From assembly GCA_017501355.1 (NCBI GenBank), contig JAFVXA010000002.1:1-64000 (forward strand): DNA of 64,000 nt. Direction: 5' to 3'. A program made the position numbers and the translations under genes. Each line of letters starts with the position of its first letter. The stretch's first letter is position 1. Below, one piece after another: positions 43,512 to 53,310 of this stretch. This stretch comes from Oscillospiraceae bacterium. Lineage in GTDB: Bacteria > Bacillota > Clostridia > Oscillospirales > Oscillospiraceae. The notes beneath the pieces are model-generated. The model ran no database searches, was not told the DNA's origin, and saw only the letters and a program-made list of their open reading frames with translations.

Positions 43512-44706
43512 GTATGTAACCCTCACCTCCACCATCCCGGAAGAGGAGCTCCTGCCTCCGAGTGCACCTGTTGATCCCGATTCGGTGACACCTGTGCCGG
43601 ATGCGGCGCCTGTAACGCCGCCGGAGGATGAGGAAGTGCCCGATGCGCCCGATGCAGAGCCTGAGGGTGCGCCGGAAGAAAGCCCCGATGCAGCGCCTGA
43701 GGATGCGCCGGAAGCAAAGCCCGAAGAAGATCTGGATGTACCGACGGGAGACGCGGAAACCACCGGTGCGGAGGACAGCACCGAGACCGGCGAACTGGTG
43801 GAAGTCCGGGACGAAAAGGAACCCATTTGGGAAAAGTATGATACTCTCACCCTCTCTCTGATGGGTGCGGTGGTTGTGCTTGCCGCAGTGGCAGCGGTGC
43901 TCGGTGTGCTGCTGGGGCGAAAGAAGAAGCCGACACCTCAGGTCGAAAGCGTGGTGCGCCCTGTCGGGGGCGGCTCGGTGGATGTGGGCAAGCTCCATGA
44001 GATCGGCGACCGCGAAAGCCAGCAGGACTGCTTCGCAGTTTCTCCTGAGGAGCTGTATTGCTCCCGCGGCGTTCTCGCTGTGGTGGCAGACGGCATGGGC
44101 GGTCTTGCGGACGGTGACAAGGTCAGCCAAGCTGTGGTCACTGCCATGATGGATGGCTTCTTTGCCGCGGAGGAAGAGGGGAACATTCTGTTGCCCCTTG
44201 CCCTGCAGGCAAATCAGAAGGTCAATCAGCTGCTGGGTCCCACGGGCATCGGCAAGAGTGGCTCCACCATGGTGGCAGGTTTGCTGCGCGACGGCTATTT
44301 CCACTATCTTTCCATCGGTGACAGCCGCATCTGCCTGTACCGAGACGGTCGGCTGATGCAGCTGAACCGTGAGCACGTTTACGAAAACGATCTTGCCATT
44401 GGTGCGCTCAACGGTATCGGCACGCTGCAGAGTGCGGCATCCCACCCCAATAAGGCGGGTCTGACCAGCTATCTTGGCATGGGTCAGCTGAAATATGTGG
44501 ATATCCCTGCTGAGAGCGTGCTCGTCCGTGAGGGCGACAAGTTCATCCTTATGAGTGACGGTGTGTATAACGCACTGCAGGAGTATGAGATCGAAAATGC
44601 TCTCGAAAACGATGCGGAAAAGGCGGCAGAACGCCTTGGTGAAATCATCGCGGAAAAGGCTTACCGCAATCAGGATAACTATTCCGCAGTGATCCTCGCC
44701 GTCTGA
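43504..44706 (+). CDS. Membrane PP2C-type Ser/Thr phosphatase
   Basis: A 400-residue protein. An N-terminal Pro/Glu/Asp-rich region (residues 1-115, with PEGAPEESPDAAPEDAPEA repeats) is followed by one membrane helix (about 118-137, LMGAVVVLAAVAAVLGVLLG), a basic stop-transfer, then a PP2C domain (about 165-400). Metal-binding motifs: GDRESQQDCF, VVADGMGGLADG, IGDSRICLYRDG, LMSDGVYNAL and DNYSAVILAV. It should reverse phosphorylation by the neighbouring kinases. If the N-terminus is outside, the acidic tail may sense the envelope. The start ATG at 43504 has ggaaggtg upstream. Confidence 0.82.
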   Translation: MTEYVTLTSTIPEEELLPPSAPVDPDSVTPVPDAAPVTPPEDEEVPDAPDAEPEGAPEESPDAAPEDAPEAKPEEDLDVPTGDAETTGAEDSTETGELVEVRDEKEPIWEKYDTLTLSLMGAVVVLAAVAAVLGVLLGRKKKPTPQVESVVRPVGGGSVDVGKLHEIGDRESQQDCFAVSPEELYCSRGVLAVVADGMGGLADGDKVSQAVVTAMMDGFFAAEEEGNILLPLALQANQKVNQLLGPTGIGKSGSTMVAGLLRDGYFHYLSIGDSRICLYRDGRLMQLNREHVYENDLAIGALNGIGTLQSAASHPNKAGLTSYLGMGQLKYVDIPAESVLVREGDKFILMSDGVYNALQEYEIENALENDAEKAAERLGEIIAEKAYRNQDNYSAVILAV

Positions 44707-44733
44707 TCGGCGGCAAATACAGGAGGAATCCCT

Positions 44734-45450
44734 ATGCTCCAAACTGCAAGCTATAGTGACATCGGCGGGCGCGGGTACAATGAGGACTGCGTCTGGCTGG
44801 TAAAGGGCGATGCGGACAGCTTTTGCCTTGTCCTCGGTGACGGGCTGGGTGGTCACGGTGGCGGCGATCAAGCCTCGGAGCTGCTCTGCCGCACGGTCTG
44901 CGGCGGCTTTGACGGACGGATCTCCCCTGCGGCGCTGACAGAGCTGCTGCAGGAAGCAAACCGAAAGGTCAAGGAGATCCAGACGGCGCAGTGCGCCATG
45001 AAGTCCACGGCAGTGGTGCTGACGGTGGGCGGAGGAAGAGCTGCATGGGCACACGTCGGCGACTCAAGACTGTACCATTTTCTGGATGGCAGGCTGATTT
45101 TCCAGACCCGTGACCACAGCGCATCCCAGATTGCCGTGATGCTGGGCGAAATCACCGTTGACCAGATCCGCTTCCATGAGGATCGCAGCCGCGTGCTGCG
45201 TGCTGTGGGACAGGAGGGGGCGCTGAACGTGGAGGCGGCGGAGGAACTGCTTGCCGAAGGAAAGCACGCCTACCTGCTTTGCAGCGACGGTTTTTGGGAG
45301 TACGTGCTGGAAAGCGAAATGGAGGAGGACCTCCATCTTGCGGCAGATCCCGAGGACTGGCTCGCGCGGATGCGGAAGCGGCTGAGCGAGCGCATCCCCG
45401 AAAACAATGACAACAATACCGCGGCAGTCGTCTGGCTGACGCAAGAGTAA
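44734..45450 (+). CDS. Soluble PP2C-type Ser/Thr phosphatase
   Basis: A 238-residue cytosolic phosphatase with all PP2C motifs: GGRGYNEDCV, LVLGDGLGGHGGG, HVGDSRLYHF, LLCSDGFWEY and DNNTAAVVWL. The metal ligands Asp in each block are present. It is one of two phosphatases in the same operon; the other is membrane-tethered, so they probably act on different pools of phosphoproteins. RBS acaggaggaatccct. Codon use matches the rest of the island. Confidence 0.82.
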   Translation: MLQTASYSDIGGRGYNEDCVWLVKGDADSFCLVLGDGLGGHGGGDQASELLCRTVCGGFDGRISPAALTELLQEANRKVKEIQTAQCAMKSTAVVLTVGGGRAAWAHVGDSRLYHFLDGRLIFQTRDHSASQIAVMLGEITVDQIRFHEDRSRVLRAVGQEGALNVEAAEELLAEGKHAYLLCSDGFWEYVLESEMEEDLHLAADPEDWLARMRKRLSERIPENNDNNTAAVVWLTQE

Positions 45451-45477
45451 AAAGATAAAGATAAGGGAGAAAGAGTT

Positions 45478-46812
45478 ATGAAAAAGAGATTTCTGTCTTG
45501 TGCGCTGGTACTCGCACTGATGCTGACGATCTTCACCATCCCTGCCATGGCAGATACCGGCGGCAAGGCTGCCGCTGCCAGCCGCGAAGGCGTTGTCCGT
45601 ATCGTGGCACTCCGTCCCGATGGCTACTATGGTCTCGGTTCCGGCTTCGGCGTGGGTGAGGTCGGCAAGGAAACTGATATTTTCGTTACCAACTACCATG
45701 TGCTGATGGACTACTATCAGCTGAATGATGGCTCTATTGCGGAGCTGCCCCCTGCTGCCATTTGGATTCTGAAGAGCAGCAGTGCATGGAATCCCGCAAC
45801 GCAGGAACTGGACCCCACTCAGTGTGTTCCCGCTGAAGTGATCTATTACTCTGAGGGCGGCTATCCTGACCTTGCTGTGATTCAGGCGGCTGAGCCTGTT
45901 CCCGGTCGTGTGGCGCTGCCTCTGCAGGCAGAGGAAGACAGCCTGGAGGTCGGTGACTCTATCTATGCTTTGGGCTATCCCGGCACCTCTGACCTCACTG
46001 AGGAAAGCGTTTACGGTGAAAAGTGGATGGGCGGCGTGGAGGACGTGACCCTCACCAGCGGTGTGGTCTCCCGTTTCACCACCTCCGAGACCTATGGCAA
46101 CACCCGCCTGATCCAGCACGACGCACAGATCAACCACGGTAACTCCGGCGGTCCTCTGCTGGATGAAAAGGGCGTTGTGGTCGGTATCAATACTTATATT
46201 TTCGGCCATGAGACGATGGCAAGCGGCAATAAGATCAGCTCCGCATCCGTTCGCATCAAGTATGTAAAGGATGTGCTGGATGATCTCGGCATTGCATACG
46301 GCACTGCTTCTGCGTCCGGCTCCGGCAGCGGTCTGATCATCGGTCTTGTGGCAGTCGTTGTGATTGCTGCAGCAGCATTCTTCGTGCTCAAGGGTAAGAA
46401 GAAGGCACCCGCAGCAGTTCCCGCATCTGCCCCCGCTTATACCTCTGTCACCAAGCCCGCTTCTGCTCCCGTTGCGGCAGCGGTAGATACCCGTCCCCGC
46501 CTGCAGGGTGTCAGCGGCGTGTTTGCCGGTCAGCGCTTCTCCATTGATGGCTCTGTCCGCATCGGCAGAGACCCTGCGAGAAACGATCTGGTCTATCCCG
46601 CCGATACGCAGGGCATCAGCGGCGTCCACTGCGTGGTCATGGTGGATGGCGACACCATCTGGCTGAAGGATCTGGGTTCTACCTACGGCACCTTCCTCGC
46701 AACCGGTCAGCGTCTTGCTGCCAGCGAAGCTGTCCGTGTCCAGATCGGCGATAAGTTCTGGCTCGGCTCTGAGAAGGAAGTATTTGTACTCGCTCCCAAG
46801 GGAGGTATGTAA
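45478..46812 (+). CDS. Secreted trypsin-like protease fused by one membrane helix to an FHA domain
   Basis: A 444-residue transmembrane fusion. Signal peptide (residues about 1-25, ending PAMA). The outer domain (about 30-270) is a trypsin-like / HtrA-type serine protease with the full triad: His74 in VTNYHV, Asp131 in YPDLAV and Ser223 in HGNSGGPL. A Gly/Ser-rich stalk leads to one membrane helix (about 283-304, IIGLVAVVVIAAAAFFVLKG). The cytoplasmic FHA domain (about 345-440) has RIGRDPARNDL, GISGVHCVV and LGSTYGTFL. This is a receptor architecture that can couple surface proteolysis to intracellular phosphothreonine binding. No PDZ domain is visible, unlike DegP/HtrA. Confidence 0.82.
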   Translation: MKKRFLSCALVLALMLTIFTIPAMADTGGKAAAASREGVVRIVALRPDGYYGLGSGFGVGEVGKETDIFVTNYHVLMDYYQLNDGSIAELPPAAIWILKSSSAWNPATQELDPTQCVPAEVIYYSEGGYPDLAVIQAAEPVPGRVALPLQAEEDSLEVGDSIYALGYPGTSDLTEESVYGEKWMGGVEDVTLTSGVVSRFTTSETYGNTRLIQHDAQINHGNSGGPLLDEKGVVVGINTYIFGHETMASGNKISSASVRIKYVKDVLDDLGIAYGTASASGSGSGLIIGLVAVVVIAAAAFFVLKGKKKAPAAVPASAPAYTSVTKPASAPVAAAVDTRPRLQGVSGVFAGQRFSIDGSVRIGRDPARNDLVYPADTQGISGVHCVVMVDGDTIWLKDLGSTYGTFLATGQRLAASEAVRVQIGDKFWLGSEKEVFVLAPKGGM

Positions 46813-46815
46813 GCT

Positions 46816-49653
46816 ATGGAATATTGCCCCCACTGTATGCGACCCGCCTCCGGCGCGGTGTGCGCCAGCTGCGGCGGTAACATCAACTGGACTGCTGCAC
46901 CCGGGCAGCTCCCTGTGGGGACGCTGCTGCGGGGCGCGGAGGGTCACACCTATCAGATCGGTGCAGCTCGCGGTCAGGGCGGCTTCGGCATCACCTATGC
47001 GGCGCTGGACCTGACGACCAATGAGCGCGTGGCGGTCAAGGAATATTTCCCCACCCGCTGCGCCCAGCGCAGCCAAGTGAATCAGGTCGTGCCGCACACC
47101 GGACAGGCGGAGGTCTACCGCGGGGGTATGAAGTGCTTCCTCGAAGAAGCCATGATGCTCTCCGCGGTGGGCGCGCTGCCAAGCGTTGTCACGGTGCATG
47201 ACTGCTTTGAGGGCAACGGCACGGCGTATATCGTGATGGAATTTGTGGACGGTATGCCCCTGCATCAGGTCGTCGCCCAAAAGGGGAGAATGACCGCGCA
47301 GGAGCTGCTGCCCAAGCTTCCCGCACTGCTGCAGGACTTTGTTATTCTGCACAAGGCAGGCGTTATCCACCGCGACATCAGCCCCGATAATCTCATCCTG
47401 ATGCCGAACGGTGCACTCAAGATTCTGGATTTCGGTTCCGCAAGAAGCCTGCAGGACGGCAAGTCCATGTCTGTGCTGCTGAAGGAGGGCTTTTCTCCTG
47501 TGGAGCAGTACATGAGCCGTGGTCAGGGTCCCTATACGGATGTGTATGCCCTCGCGGCAACGCTCTACTATTGTCTCACCGGTACCCTGCCTCCTCCCGC
47601 AGTGACCCGACTGGAGCAGGATACTCTGCAGCGTCCCAACGCCCTTGGCGCAGGTCTGACCGCCGAGCAGGAGGAGGCGATCCTCTGCGGTCTCATCGTG
47701 CAGCCCAAGTCCCGCCCTGCCAATATGGAGATTTTCCGCGACAGGCTGTTCCCCGCAGGCTCTGCCTACAGGCAGGCTGCGGTTCCCACGAAAAAGGAGA
47801 CTGACCCGGGAACGGGCAGTTCCTTTCGTACGGAAGGCATCCATGCTGAGCAGGCTGCGGAACCTGCTGGGAGACCTGCTGCGGAGTCTACGCCTGCGGT
47901 AACAGAGGAAAAGCCCTGTTCGCCGCCTCCGACTAAAAAAACCAAGCTCGGAAAGAAAACGATCGCGGCCATCGCCGCAGTGCTGCTGGTGGTCGCCTTG
48001 GGCGTGTTTTATGTCTCTACCCACGGCACCACCGACGACGGCTTCCGCTATAAGCTCAGCGGCGGTCAGGCGACCATCACGGGCTATGGCGGCGACAGAG
48101 ACACCCTTTTGCTCCCCGAAACGATCAAGGATAAGCCTGTGAAGTGGATCGGTGAGGATGCGTTTGCGGGTCACAGCGAGATCGCGTCTCTGTTTGTGCA
48201 GTCAGATGTGGTTCCTATGGATTCGTTTGACGGCTGCGATGGGATCACCCTTGTGTGCTTTACCGATGATGCGCTGTTGGAGCCCTGGATGGATGAACTC
48301 GCAGATATGTGGAAGCTCCGCTGCGTGTTCTTTGATTCAGAGGGAATGTTCCGCGATCGGGCAGAGGAGATCAAAGCGGAGTGCGCGAAGGGGGTTGCTG
48401 TCTGCTATCGCGGTCAGGACACAGGCTTCGGTCGCATTGAGGGCGTGGAAGTGAGAGGCGGCGTTGCATACGCCCTCACCGATACGGAAAACGCGGTGGC
48501 TCTTGAACTGCCCGAAAGCGCGGATGTGAAACTTCTCCCCGCAGCGATCGGCTCCCGTCAGGTGATCCTGCCCGATGGTCGCCTTGCCGGACGAAACGCG
48601 TACTACACGGAAAACGAAGCGGGCTATGTCTATCTCGTGGATGAGGATAATGCCTGCGTCACCATTACCGGCTACAAGGGCGAGGACGATATCCTTGTGA
48701 TGGATGACCACTATGCAGGCTATCCCGTGACGAAGATCGGAAAGAATGCCTTTGCGGGCAATGAATACATTGTTACCGCAGGCTTCCCTACGGAACTGCA
48801 GGAGGTCTACAGCGGCGCATTCCGAAATTGCGTCAACCTGAGTACACTTGCACTGTTTGACAAGGTGACTTTTGCTGCCGATGCCTTTGCGGGCTGCGGC
48901 AAGCTCCGCTGTGCCATGGTGTTGCCGGGGACCCCTGTAGACAGCTCTGCGCTGCCGCAGAATTTTAAGGTTTACGATTACGGCATGGAAACCGGAGCAG
49001 GCAAGCTGTCATTCCCTTATGTCGCGAATGACGGTACGATCTATGGCTTGACGGAGAATGATCGTGCCGCTGTGCTGGACATTGCGGGCAGTGTCACCAT
49101 CCTTGAGACTGCTGCGGAGCATCCCGTGACATGGGTCCACAAGGACGCGGTCAGCGGTGTCTCCTCCAATACACAGATCACCGTTCCGGGCAGTGTTCAC
49201 GTTGCGTCCGAGATCTGCAATGCCGTGCAGTGGAGGGTGGAGGATATCCACTCTGATGCGTGGGCGTGGATCTGGTCCAACAAGCTCTGCGCACGTGTGA
49301 ACAGCGCTGTGGGTACGGCAGTCGCAAGTGTGGACGGCAATCTGCTGAATGCGATGCAGGTCCGGGCAGAAGAACTTAGCCAGTCTGATTCTCTTACCCG
49401 CCCCAATGGCAGCGGGTGGGATACTGCGCTGGACGAATGCAAGGTGAAGTGGGACTTCGGCTACATATCAAAGCGTGCATATACCGGTAAATGTGCCGAT
49501 ATGCCCGAGGAGTATCTGAGCGAGCTGCAGGAGATGTACGCAGCACCGGAAGTGGAAAGCAACAACCGCTACTATAATTACATGGCGGTTTCGGCATATT
49601 ACAACGCCGAAACCAACACCACGCACTTCAGCTGCTGCGCGGTGATCCGATAA
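46816..49653 (+). CDS. Zinc-ribbon Ser/Thr kinase with extracellular BspA-like repeats
   Basis: A 945-residue transmembrane kinase. The zinc ribbon is CPHC...CASC (residues 4-21). Kinase domain (about 40-310): Gly-rich GQGGFGITY, Lys75 in VAVKEYF, catalytic loop HRDISPDN with Asp187 and LDFGSAR. The HRDxKxxN lysine is replaced by serine. Then come a Pro/Glu linker, a membrane helix (about 380-399, IAAIAAVLLVVALGVFYV) and a large outer part with leucine-rich-repeat type 5 / BspA-like units (ITGYGGDRDTLLLPETIKDK; ITGYKGEDDILVMDDHYAGY; IGKNAFAGNEYIVTAGF). It likely senses an envelope ligand and phosphorylates FHA partners encoded upstream. Starts after ggaggtatgtaagct. Confidence 0.82.
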   Translation: MEYCPHCMRPASGAVCASCGGNINWTAAPGQLPVGTLLRGAEGHTYQIGAARGQGGFGITYAALDLTTNERVAVKEYFPTRCAQRSQVNQVVPHTGQAEVYRGGMKCFLEEAMMLSAVGALPSVVTVHDCFEGNGTAYIVMEFVDGMPLHQVVAQKGRMTAQELLPKLPALLQDFVILHKAGVIHRDISPDNLILMPNGALKILDFGSARSLQDGKSMSVLLKEGFSPVEQYMSRGQGPYTDVYALAATLYYCLTGTLPPPAVTRLEQDTLQRPNALGAGLTAEQEEAILCGLIVQPKSRPANMEIFRDRLFPAGSAYRQAAVPTKKETDPGTGSSFRTEGIHAEQAAEPAGRPAAESTPAVTEEKPCSPPPTKKTKLGKKTIAAIAAVLLVVALGVFYVSTHGTTDDGFRYKLSGGQATITGYGGDRDTLLLPETIKDKPVKWIGEDAFAGHSEIASLFVQSDVVPMDSFDGCDGITLVCFTDDALLEPWMDELADMWKLRCVFFDSEGMFRDRAEEIKAECAKGVAVCYRGQDTGFGRIEGVEVRGGVAYALTDTENAVALELPESADVKLLPAAIGSRQVILPDGRLAGRNAYYTENEAGYVYLVDEDNACVTITGYKGEDDILVMDDHYAGYPVTKIGKNAFAGNEYIVTAGFPTELQEVYSGAFRNCVNLSTLALFDKVTFAADAFAGCGKLRCAMVLPGTPVDSSALPQNFKVYDYGMETGAGKLSFPYVANDGTIYGLTENDRAAVLDIAGSVTILETAAEHPVTWVHKDAVSGVSSNTQITVPGSVHVASEICNAVQWRVEDIHSDAWAWIWSNKLCARVNSAVGTAVASVDGNLLNAMQVRAEELSQSDSLTRPNGSGWDTALDECKVKWDFGYISKRAYTGKCADMPEEYLSELQEMYAAPEVESNNRYYNYMAVSAYYNAETNTTHFSCCAVIR

Positions 49654-49674
49654 CACCACTGGGGAGGGAACACA

Positions 49675-52600
49675 ATGGACAAAAGCTTCTGCCCATACTG
49701 CATGAGTCCCGTGGAAGAAGGGGCAGCCTGCCCCTCCTGCGGTCTCACTGCGGGGGCATATACGCCGTCTCCCCATCACCTGCCTCTGGGAACGATCCTC
49801 ATGGGGCGCTATCTGGTGGGAAGAGTGTTGGGCGAGGGCGGCTTTGGCATTACCTATATCGGCTGTGACCTGCGTCTGGAGCTGAAGGTCGCCATCAAGG
49901 AGTATTTCCCCACGGACAAGGTGACCCGCCTTGCAAGAGAAACACTGGATGTGACGAGCTACATGGGCGCGGCTTCCGCCGGCTATGAGGAGGGCAAGGT
50001 GCGCTTCCTCAACGAGGCGAGAACCATGGCGCGCATGGATAAGCAGCCTGAGATCGTGGGTGTGCGCGACTTCTTTGAGTGCAATAACACCGCCTACATC
50101 GTCATGGAGTTCGTCAACGGCACCACCTTTAAGGAACTGGTGGCGCAGAAGGGCGGGCGCATTCCCGCAAAGGAGCTGCTCCCGGTGATGGAGCCCCTGT
50201 TCTCCGCCCTCTCTGCCATGCATCAGCAGGGATTGATCCATCGTGACATCAGCCCTGACAATCTGATGCTGGAGCGGGGCGCGCTGCGCCTGCTGGACTT
50301 CGGCTGCGCCCGGGAATCCTCCCGGGGCACCGAGACCATGACCATCACGCTCAAGCATGGCTTCGCGCCACTTGAGCAGTATCAGCACAAGGGACAGGGA
50401 CCCTGGACGGATGTCTATGCCCTTGCGGCAACCATTTACTATTGTCTGACTGGCAAGATCCCTCCCCAGGCGCTGGATCGCCTCTGCGAGGATGAACTGA
50501 TCCTGCCCCGAAAGCTCGGTGTTGACATCACAGAGCGACAGGAGCAGGCGCTGCTGTACGGCATGGGCATTCGCCCCCGTCGCCGCTTCCAGTCGGTGGA
50601 GGAGCTGCACGCGGCGATCTACATCCCCGACGGTGCGCCCATCCCCTGCGTGGAGGAAGAACCTCTGATGCCTGCCTCCACCGTGACGGTGCAGCAGACG
50701 GAGGAGAAAGCGATCAGCGCCACGGCGTCTGCCGTGGAGACGATCGCGCAGACGGAAGAAAACGAAATCGGCGCGACGGTGTTGACTGCGGTGGAAGTCT
50801 CCGTGGAGGAGATTTCCGTGGTGGAAGAAACACCTGCGGAGGAGATCGGCGTGACAGCACCCGCAGAGGCAGATACTTCTGTGGAGAAGCTTTCTGTAAC
50901 GGCAGAAGCACCCGCAGAGGAGATCGGCGCGACGGTGCTGACTGCGGAAGAAGCTCCCGCCGAGCAGATCCCCACAACGGAAGCAGCTCCTGCAGAGAAG
51001 ATCAGCGCAACCGCGGAAGCTCCTGCGGAGAGAATCAACGTAACAGCGGAAGCACCCGCAGAGGAGCTTTCTGCAGCGGAAACCGGACATAAGACGGGTT
51101 GGAAGGACCTTTTGCAGCAGAAAAAGGGCATGGTGGCAGCGATCTGCGCGGCGGCTGTGCTGCTGCTTGTGCTGGTGTTTACCCTCGGTGGCGGCAATTC
51201 TGATACCCCCGATGTGCCCGAAGTGGAGCAGAGCGAGGATCTCTTCGCGAGCGCAAAGACCCTCTCCGTGGGCGGAGAATGGGAGCTTAGCCAAATGATG
51301 AAGGATGACGATGTCTCTGCCATCATTCTCGAGACCTGGGTCCTGCTGCAGAATGAGGAACTGGTGATCACCAAGCCTGTCCGCGTCGCGGAAGGGCATG
51401 GATTCAACACCCTTGTGCCCATCACGGTGGCAGAGGGCGGCTATCTCTATTGCGAGGGTCAGATGTGCCTTGACGCACTGGTGCGCTGCGACGGCGGCAC
51501 CATTCACATTGCGGACAGGGGAAGACTGGATGGCGGCGGCTACCTGTGGCTGAATGATCGCAGCGACCTGATCCTTGACAGCGGAGCCATCAGAACCATG
51601 GTTAACGAAGAATGGGATGAGCAGGTCTCGTGGAATCATCTGATCGCGGAAGAGGAGATGATTTTTGCAGAGGCGGCTCACGTAAATTCCTTTGAGGAGC
51701 TGGTGGCAGCCAATGACGATCCGGGAGTTTCTGCCATTGTGATCGACAGCGATATCAGATTGGAGATAGAGGATGGCTATCTGATCTCGAAGCCTGTCCG
51801 CATCAGCGAGGGAGTTACCGTTGATATGGATAGGTTGCAGGGTCACGAGTTCAGCGGTGCGCATCTGTGCGTGGGCAGCACGATGCTGTTCAACTATGGT
51901 ACGCTGCACGGTGCTATGAATATGGGCAACTGGTTTGACGGCGGCTCTGCCGTTGTGAACTACGGTCGGATAGAGACCTCTACCCACATGGATGTTCCCG
52001 GCTGCTTCATCAATTACGGCGAGTTTGTTACCTCCGACACCCACATTCCGCAGGGCACCCTGATCAACGTGGGAACGATCGAACACAACGGCAGCATGTC
52101 TGAGAATGTGGACAGCCGTTATATGGATGTTGCCGACGGCTTTATCAACCACGGTGAGATCCGCATCTATGACGAGAACGCTCACATCATGCTGGCGGGC
52201 GAAAGAGTAGCGTTCAACAGCGGCAGTATCATTGCGGAAAACGACGGTGTGCTGATGGTGGAGAACTACCTTGTCAACAGCGGTACCATCGACGCTGCAT
52301 ATCTGGACGGCAGCGGTGTCATCGAGCACACGACGACCAAGGCGGAGCTGGTGAGCAGGGGCGGTCCCTTCTGCGGTCTCATCACCTATAACATCGGCAA
52401 CAAGCTGGAGCTTTCCGAAGAGCATTGGTGCGCGAAGGTCCCCTTTGACTGGAACGAAGACGGTCCGAGATATGAAAATATCCGCCACTTTGCCGGTAAC
52501 GCGGAAGAACTGAAAAGTGTGTTGGAATATGAGCCCTGCGAGATCATCAAGCTGCAGGGCGATGTGGAGTGGAACGGCGATCTCGTCATCAACAAGGGTC

Positions 52601-53259
52601 TTGCCATCGAGCAGAGCCTGACGGTTCACGGCAATGTGATCGTGGGCGAGGGCGGCTATGTGATGGGCAACAACATGACGGTGGACGGCGATATCATCGT
52701 GGAAAACGGCGGTGTCTGGCTGAACAGAGGCGAGGTGCAGTGCCGTGAGGTCATCGTCAATGATGCATGGTTCTTCAACCATACGCACTTCAGAGAGATG
52801 GAACACATCCAGATCAATGGTGGTCGCTTTGTCAATCTCGGCGGCATTGAGCTGCAGGGAAAACACGTTGATGTGGCAGGGGGCGAACTGGTGAATCTGG
52901 GTGGTCTGTGGCTGGAGGACTGTGAGGTTACGATCGCGAAGGATGCATGGCTTGTGAACGCACAGGGCAACTTTGCCTTCCGCGGCTGCCGCATTGAGAA
53001 CAGTGGTCATCTGAATCTCCACTTCTGGGCGTGGCAGGAGCATACCTTTGAAGAAATCGAGATGGTCAACCACGGTGAGATGGGGCTGAGCGATCAGATG
53101 GAGCTCAGAGGTCATGTTGAGAATCACGGCACGATCCGTGTCTGGGGCTTTGTCCCCGTCAACGGCACCATTGCAAACCACGGTAAGATCATCGTGGAGG
53201 ACGGCAACATCTACGCGGTCGACGGTGAGATCACGGGCAATGCCATCATCAAGCGATAA
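49675..53259 (+). CDS. Zinc-ribbon Ser/Thr kinase with extracellular beta-helix-like domain
   Basis: A 1194-residue transmembrane kinase. Zinc ribbon CPYC...CPSC (residues 4-22). Kinase domain (about 45-315): GEGGFGITY, Lys75 in VAIKEYF, HRDISPDN with Asp191, LDFGCAR, and the activation-loop pattern FAPLEQYQHKGQGPWTDVYA. The cytoplasmic linker (about 325-475) is a degenerate repeat of APAEEIxxTxx units, rich in Thr and Ser and a likely phosphorylation region. Membrane helix about 484-505. The outer part repeats NHG/NYG-type turns and hydrophobic ladders (FINYGEFVTSDTHI; FINHGEIRIYDENA), as in right-handed beta-helices. Last gene of the island, before a strong bidirectional terminator. Confidence 0.8.
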   Translation: MDKSFCPYCMSPVEEGAACPSCGLTAGAYTPSPHHLPLGTILMGRYLVGRVLGEGGFGITYIGCDLRLELKVAIKEYFPTDKVTRLARETLDVTSYMGAASAGYEEGKVRFLNEARTMARMDKQPEIVGVRDFFECNNTAYIVMEFVNGTTFKELVAQKGGRIPAKELLPVMEPLFSALSAMHQQGLIHRDISPDNLMLERGALRLLDFGCARESSRGTETMTITLKHGFAPLEQYQHKGQGPWTDVYALAATIYYCLTGKIPPQALDRLCEDELILPRKLGVDITERQEQALLYGMGIRPRRRFQSVEELHAAIYIPDGAPIPCVEEEPLMPASTVTVQQTEEKAISATASAVETIAQTEENEIGATVLTAVEVSVEEISVVEETPAEEIGVTAPAEADTSVEKLSVTAEAPAEEIGATVLTAEEAPAEQIPTTEAAPAEKISATAEAPAERINVTAEAPAEELSAAETGHKTGWKDLLQQKKGMVAAICAAAVLLLVLVFTLGGGNSDTPDVPEVEQSEDLFASAKTLSVGGEWELSQMMKDDDVSAIILETWVLLQNEELVITKPVRVAEGHGFNTLVPITVAEGGYLYCEGQMCLDALVRCDGGTIHIADRGRLDGGGYLWLNDRSDLILDSGAIRTMVNEEWDEQVSWNHLIAEEEMIFAEAAHVNSFEELVAANDDPGVSAIVIDSDIRLEIEDGYLISKPVRISEGVTVDMDRLQGHEFSGAHLCVGSTMLFNYGTLHGAMNMGNWFDGGSAVVNYGRIETSTHMDVPGCFINYGEFVTSDTHIPQGTLINVGTIEHNGSMSENVDSRYMDVADGFINHGEIRIYDENAHIMLAGERVAFNSGSIIAENDGVLMVENYLVNSGTIDAAYLDGSGVIEHTTTKAELVSRGGPFCGLITYNIGNKLELSEEHWCAKVPFDWNEDGPRYENIRHFAGNAEELKSVLEYEPCEIIKLQGDVEWNGDLVINKGLAIEQSLTVHGNVIVGEGGYVMGNNMTVDGDIIVENGGVWLNRGEVQCREVIVNDAWFFNHTHFREMEHIQINGGRFVNLGGIELQGKHVDVAGGELVNLGGLWLEDCEVTIAKDAWLVNAQGNFAFRGCRIENSGHLNLHFWAWQEHTFEEIEMVNHGEMGLSDQMELRGHVENHGTIRVWGFVPVNGTIANHGKIIVEDGNIYAVDGEITGNAIIKR

Positions 53260-53270
53260 AAACATACGAA

Positions 53271-53306
53271 AAAACAGGGAGTGCTCAAACGGGCACTCCC
53301 TGTTTT
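53271..53306. terminator. Bidirectional terminator closing the island
   Basis: A perfect 14-bp stem AAAACAGGGAGTGC/GCACTCCCTGTTTT around loop tcaaacgg, between convergent genes. Confidence 0.85.
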
Positions 53307-53310
53307 GGTG

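Noticed and set aside
45064-48174. A 1036-codon open frame on the minus strand across the phosphatase, protease and kinase genes
   Set aside because: Antisense of three clear genes with His/Cys/Arg-rich low-complexity translation; an artefact of codon bias.
49468-53265. A 1265-codon open frame on the minus strand across the second kinase
   Set aside because: It is antisense to a well-supported kinase and arises from GC-biased codons. It has no ribosome-binding site and no recognisable domain.
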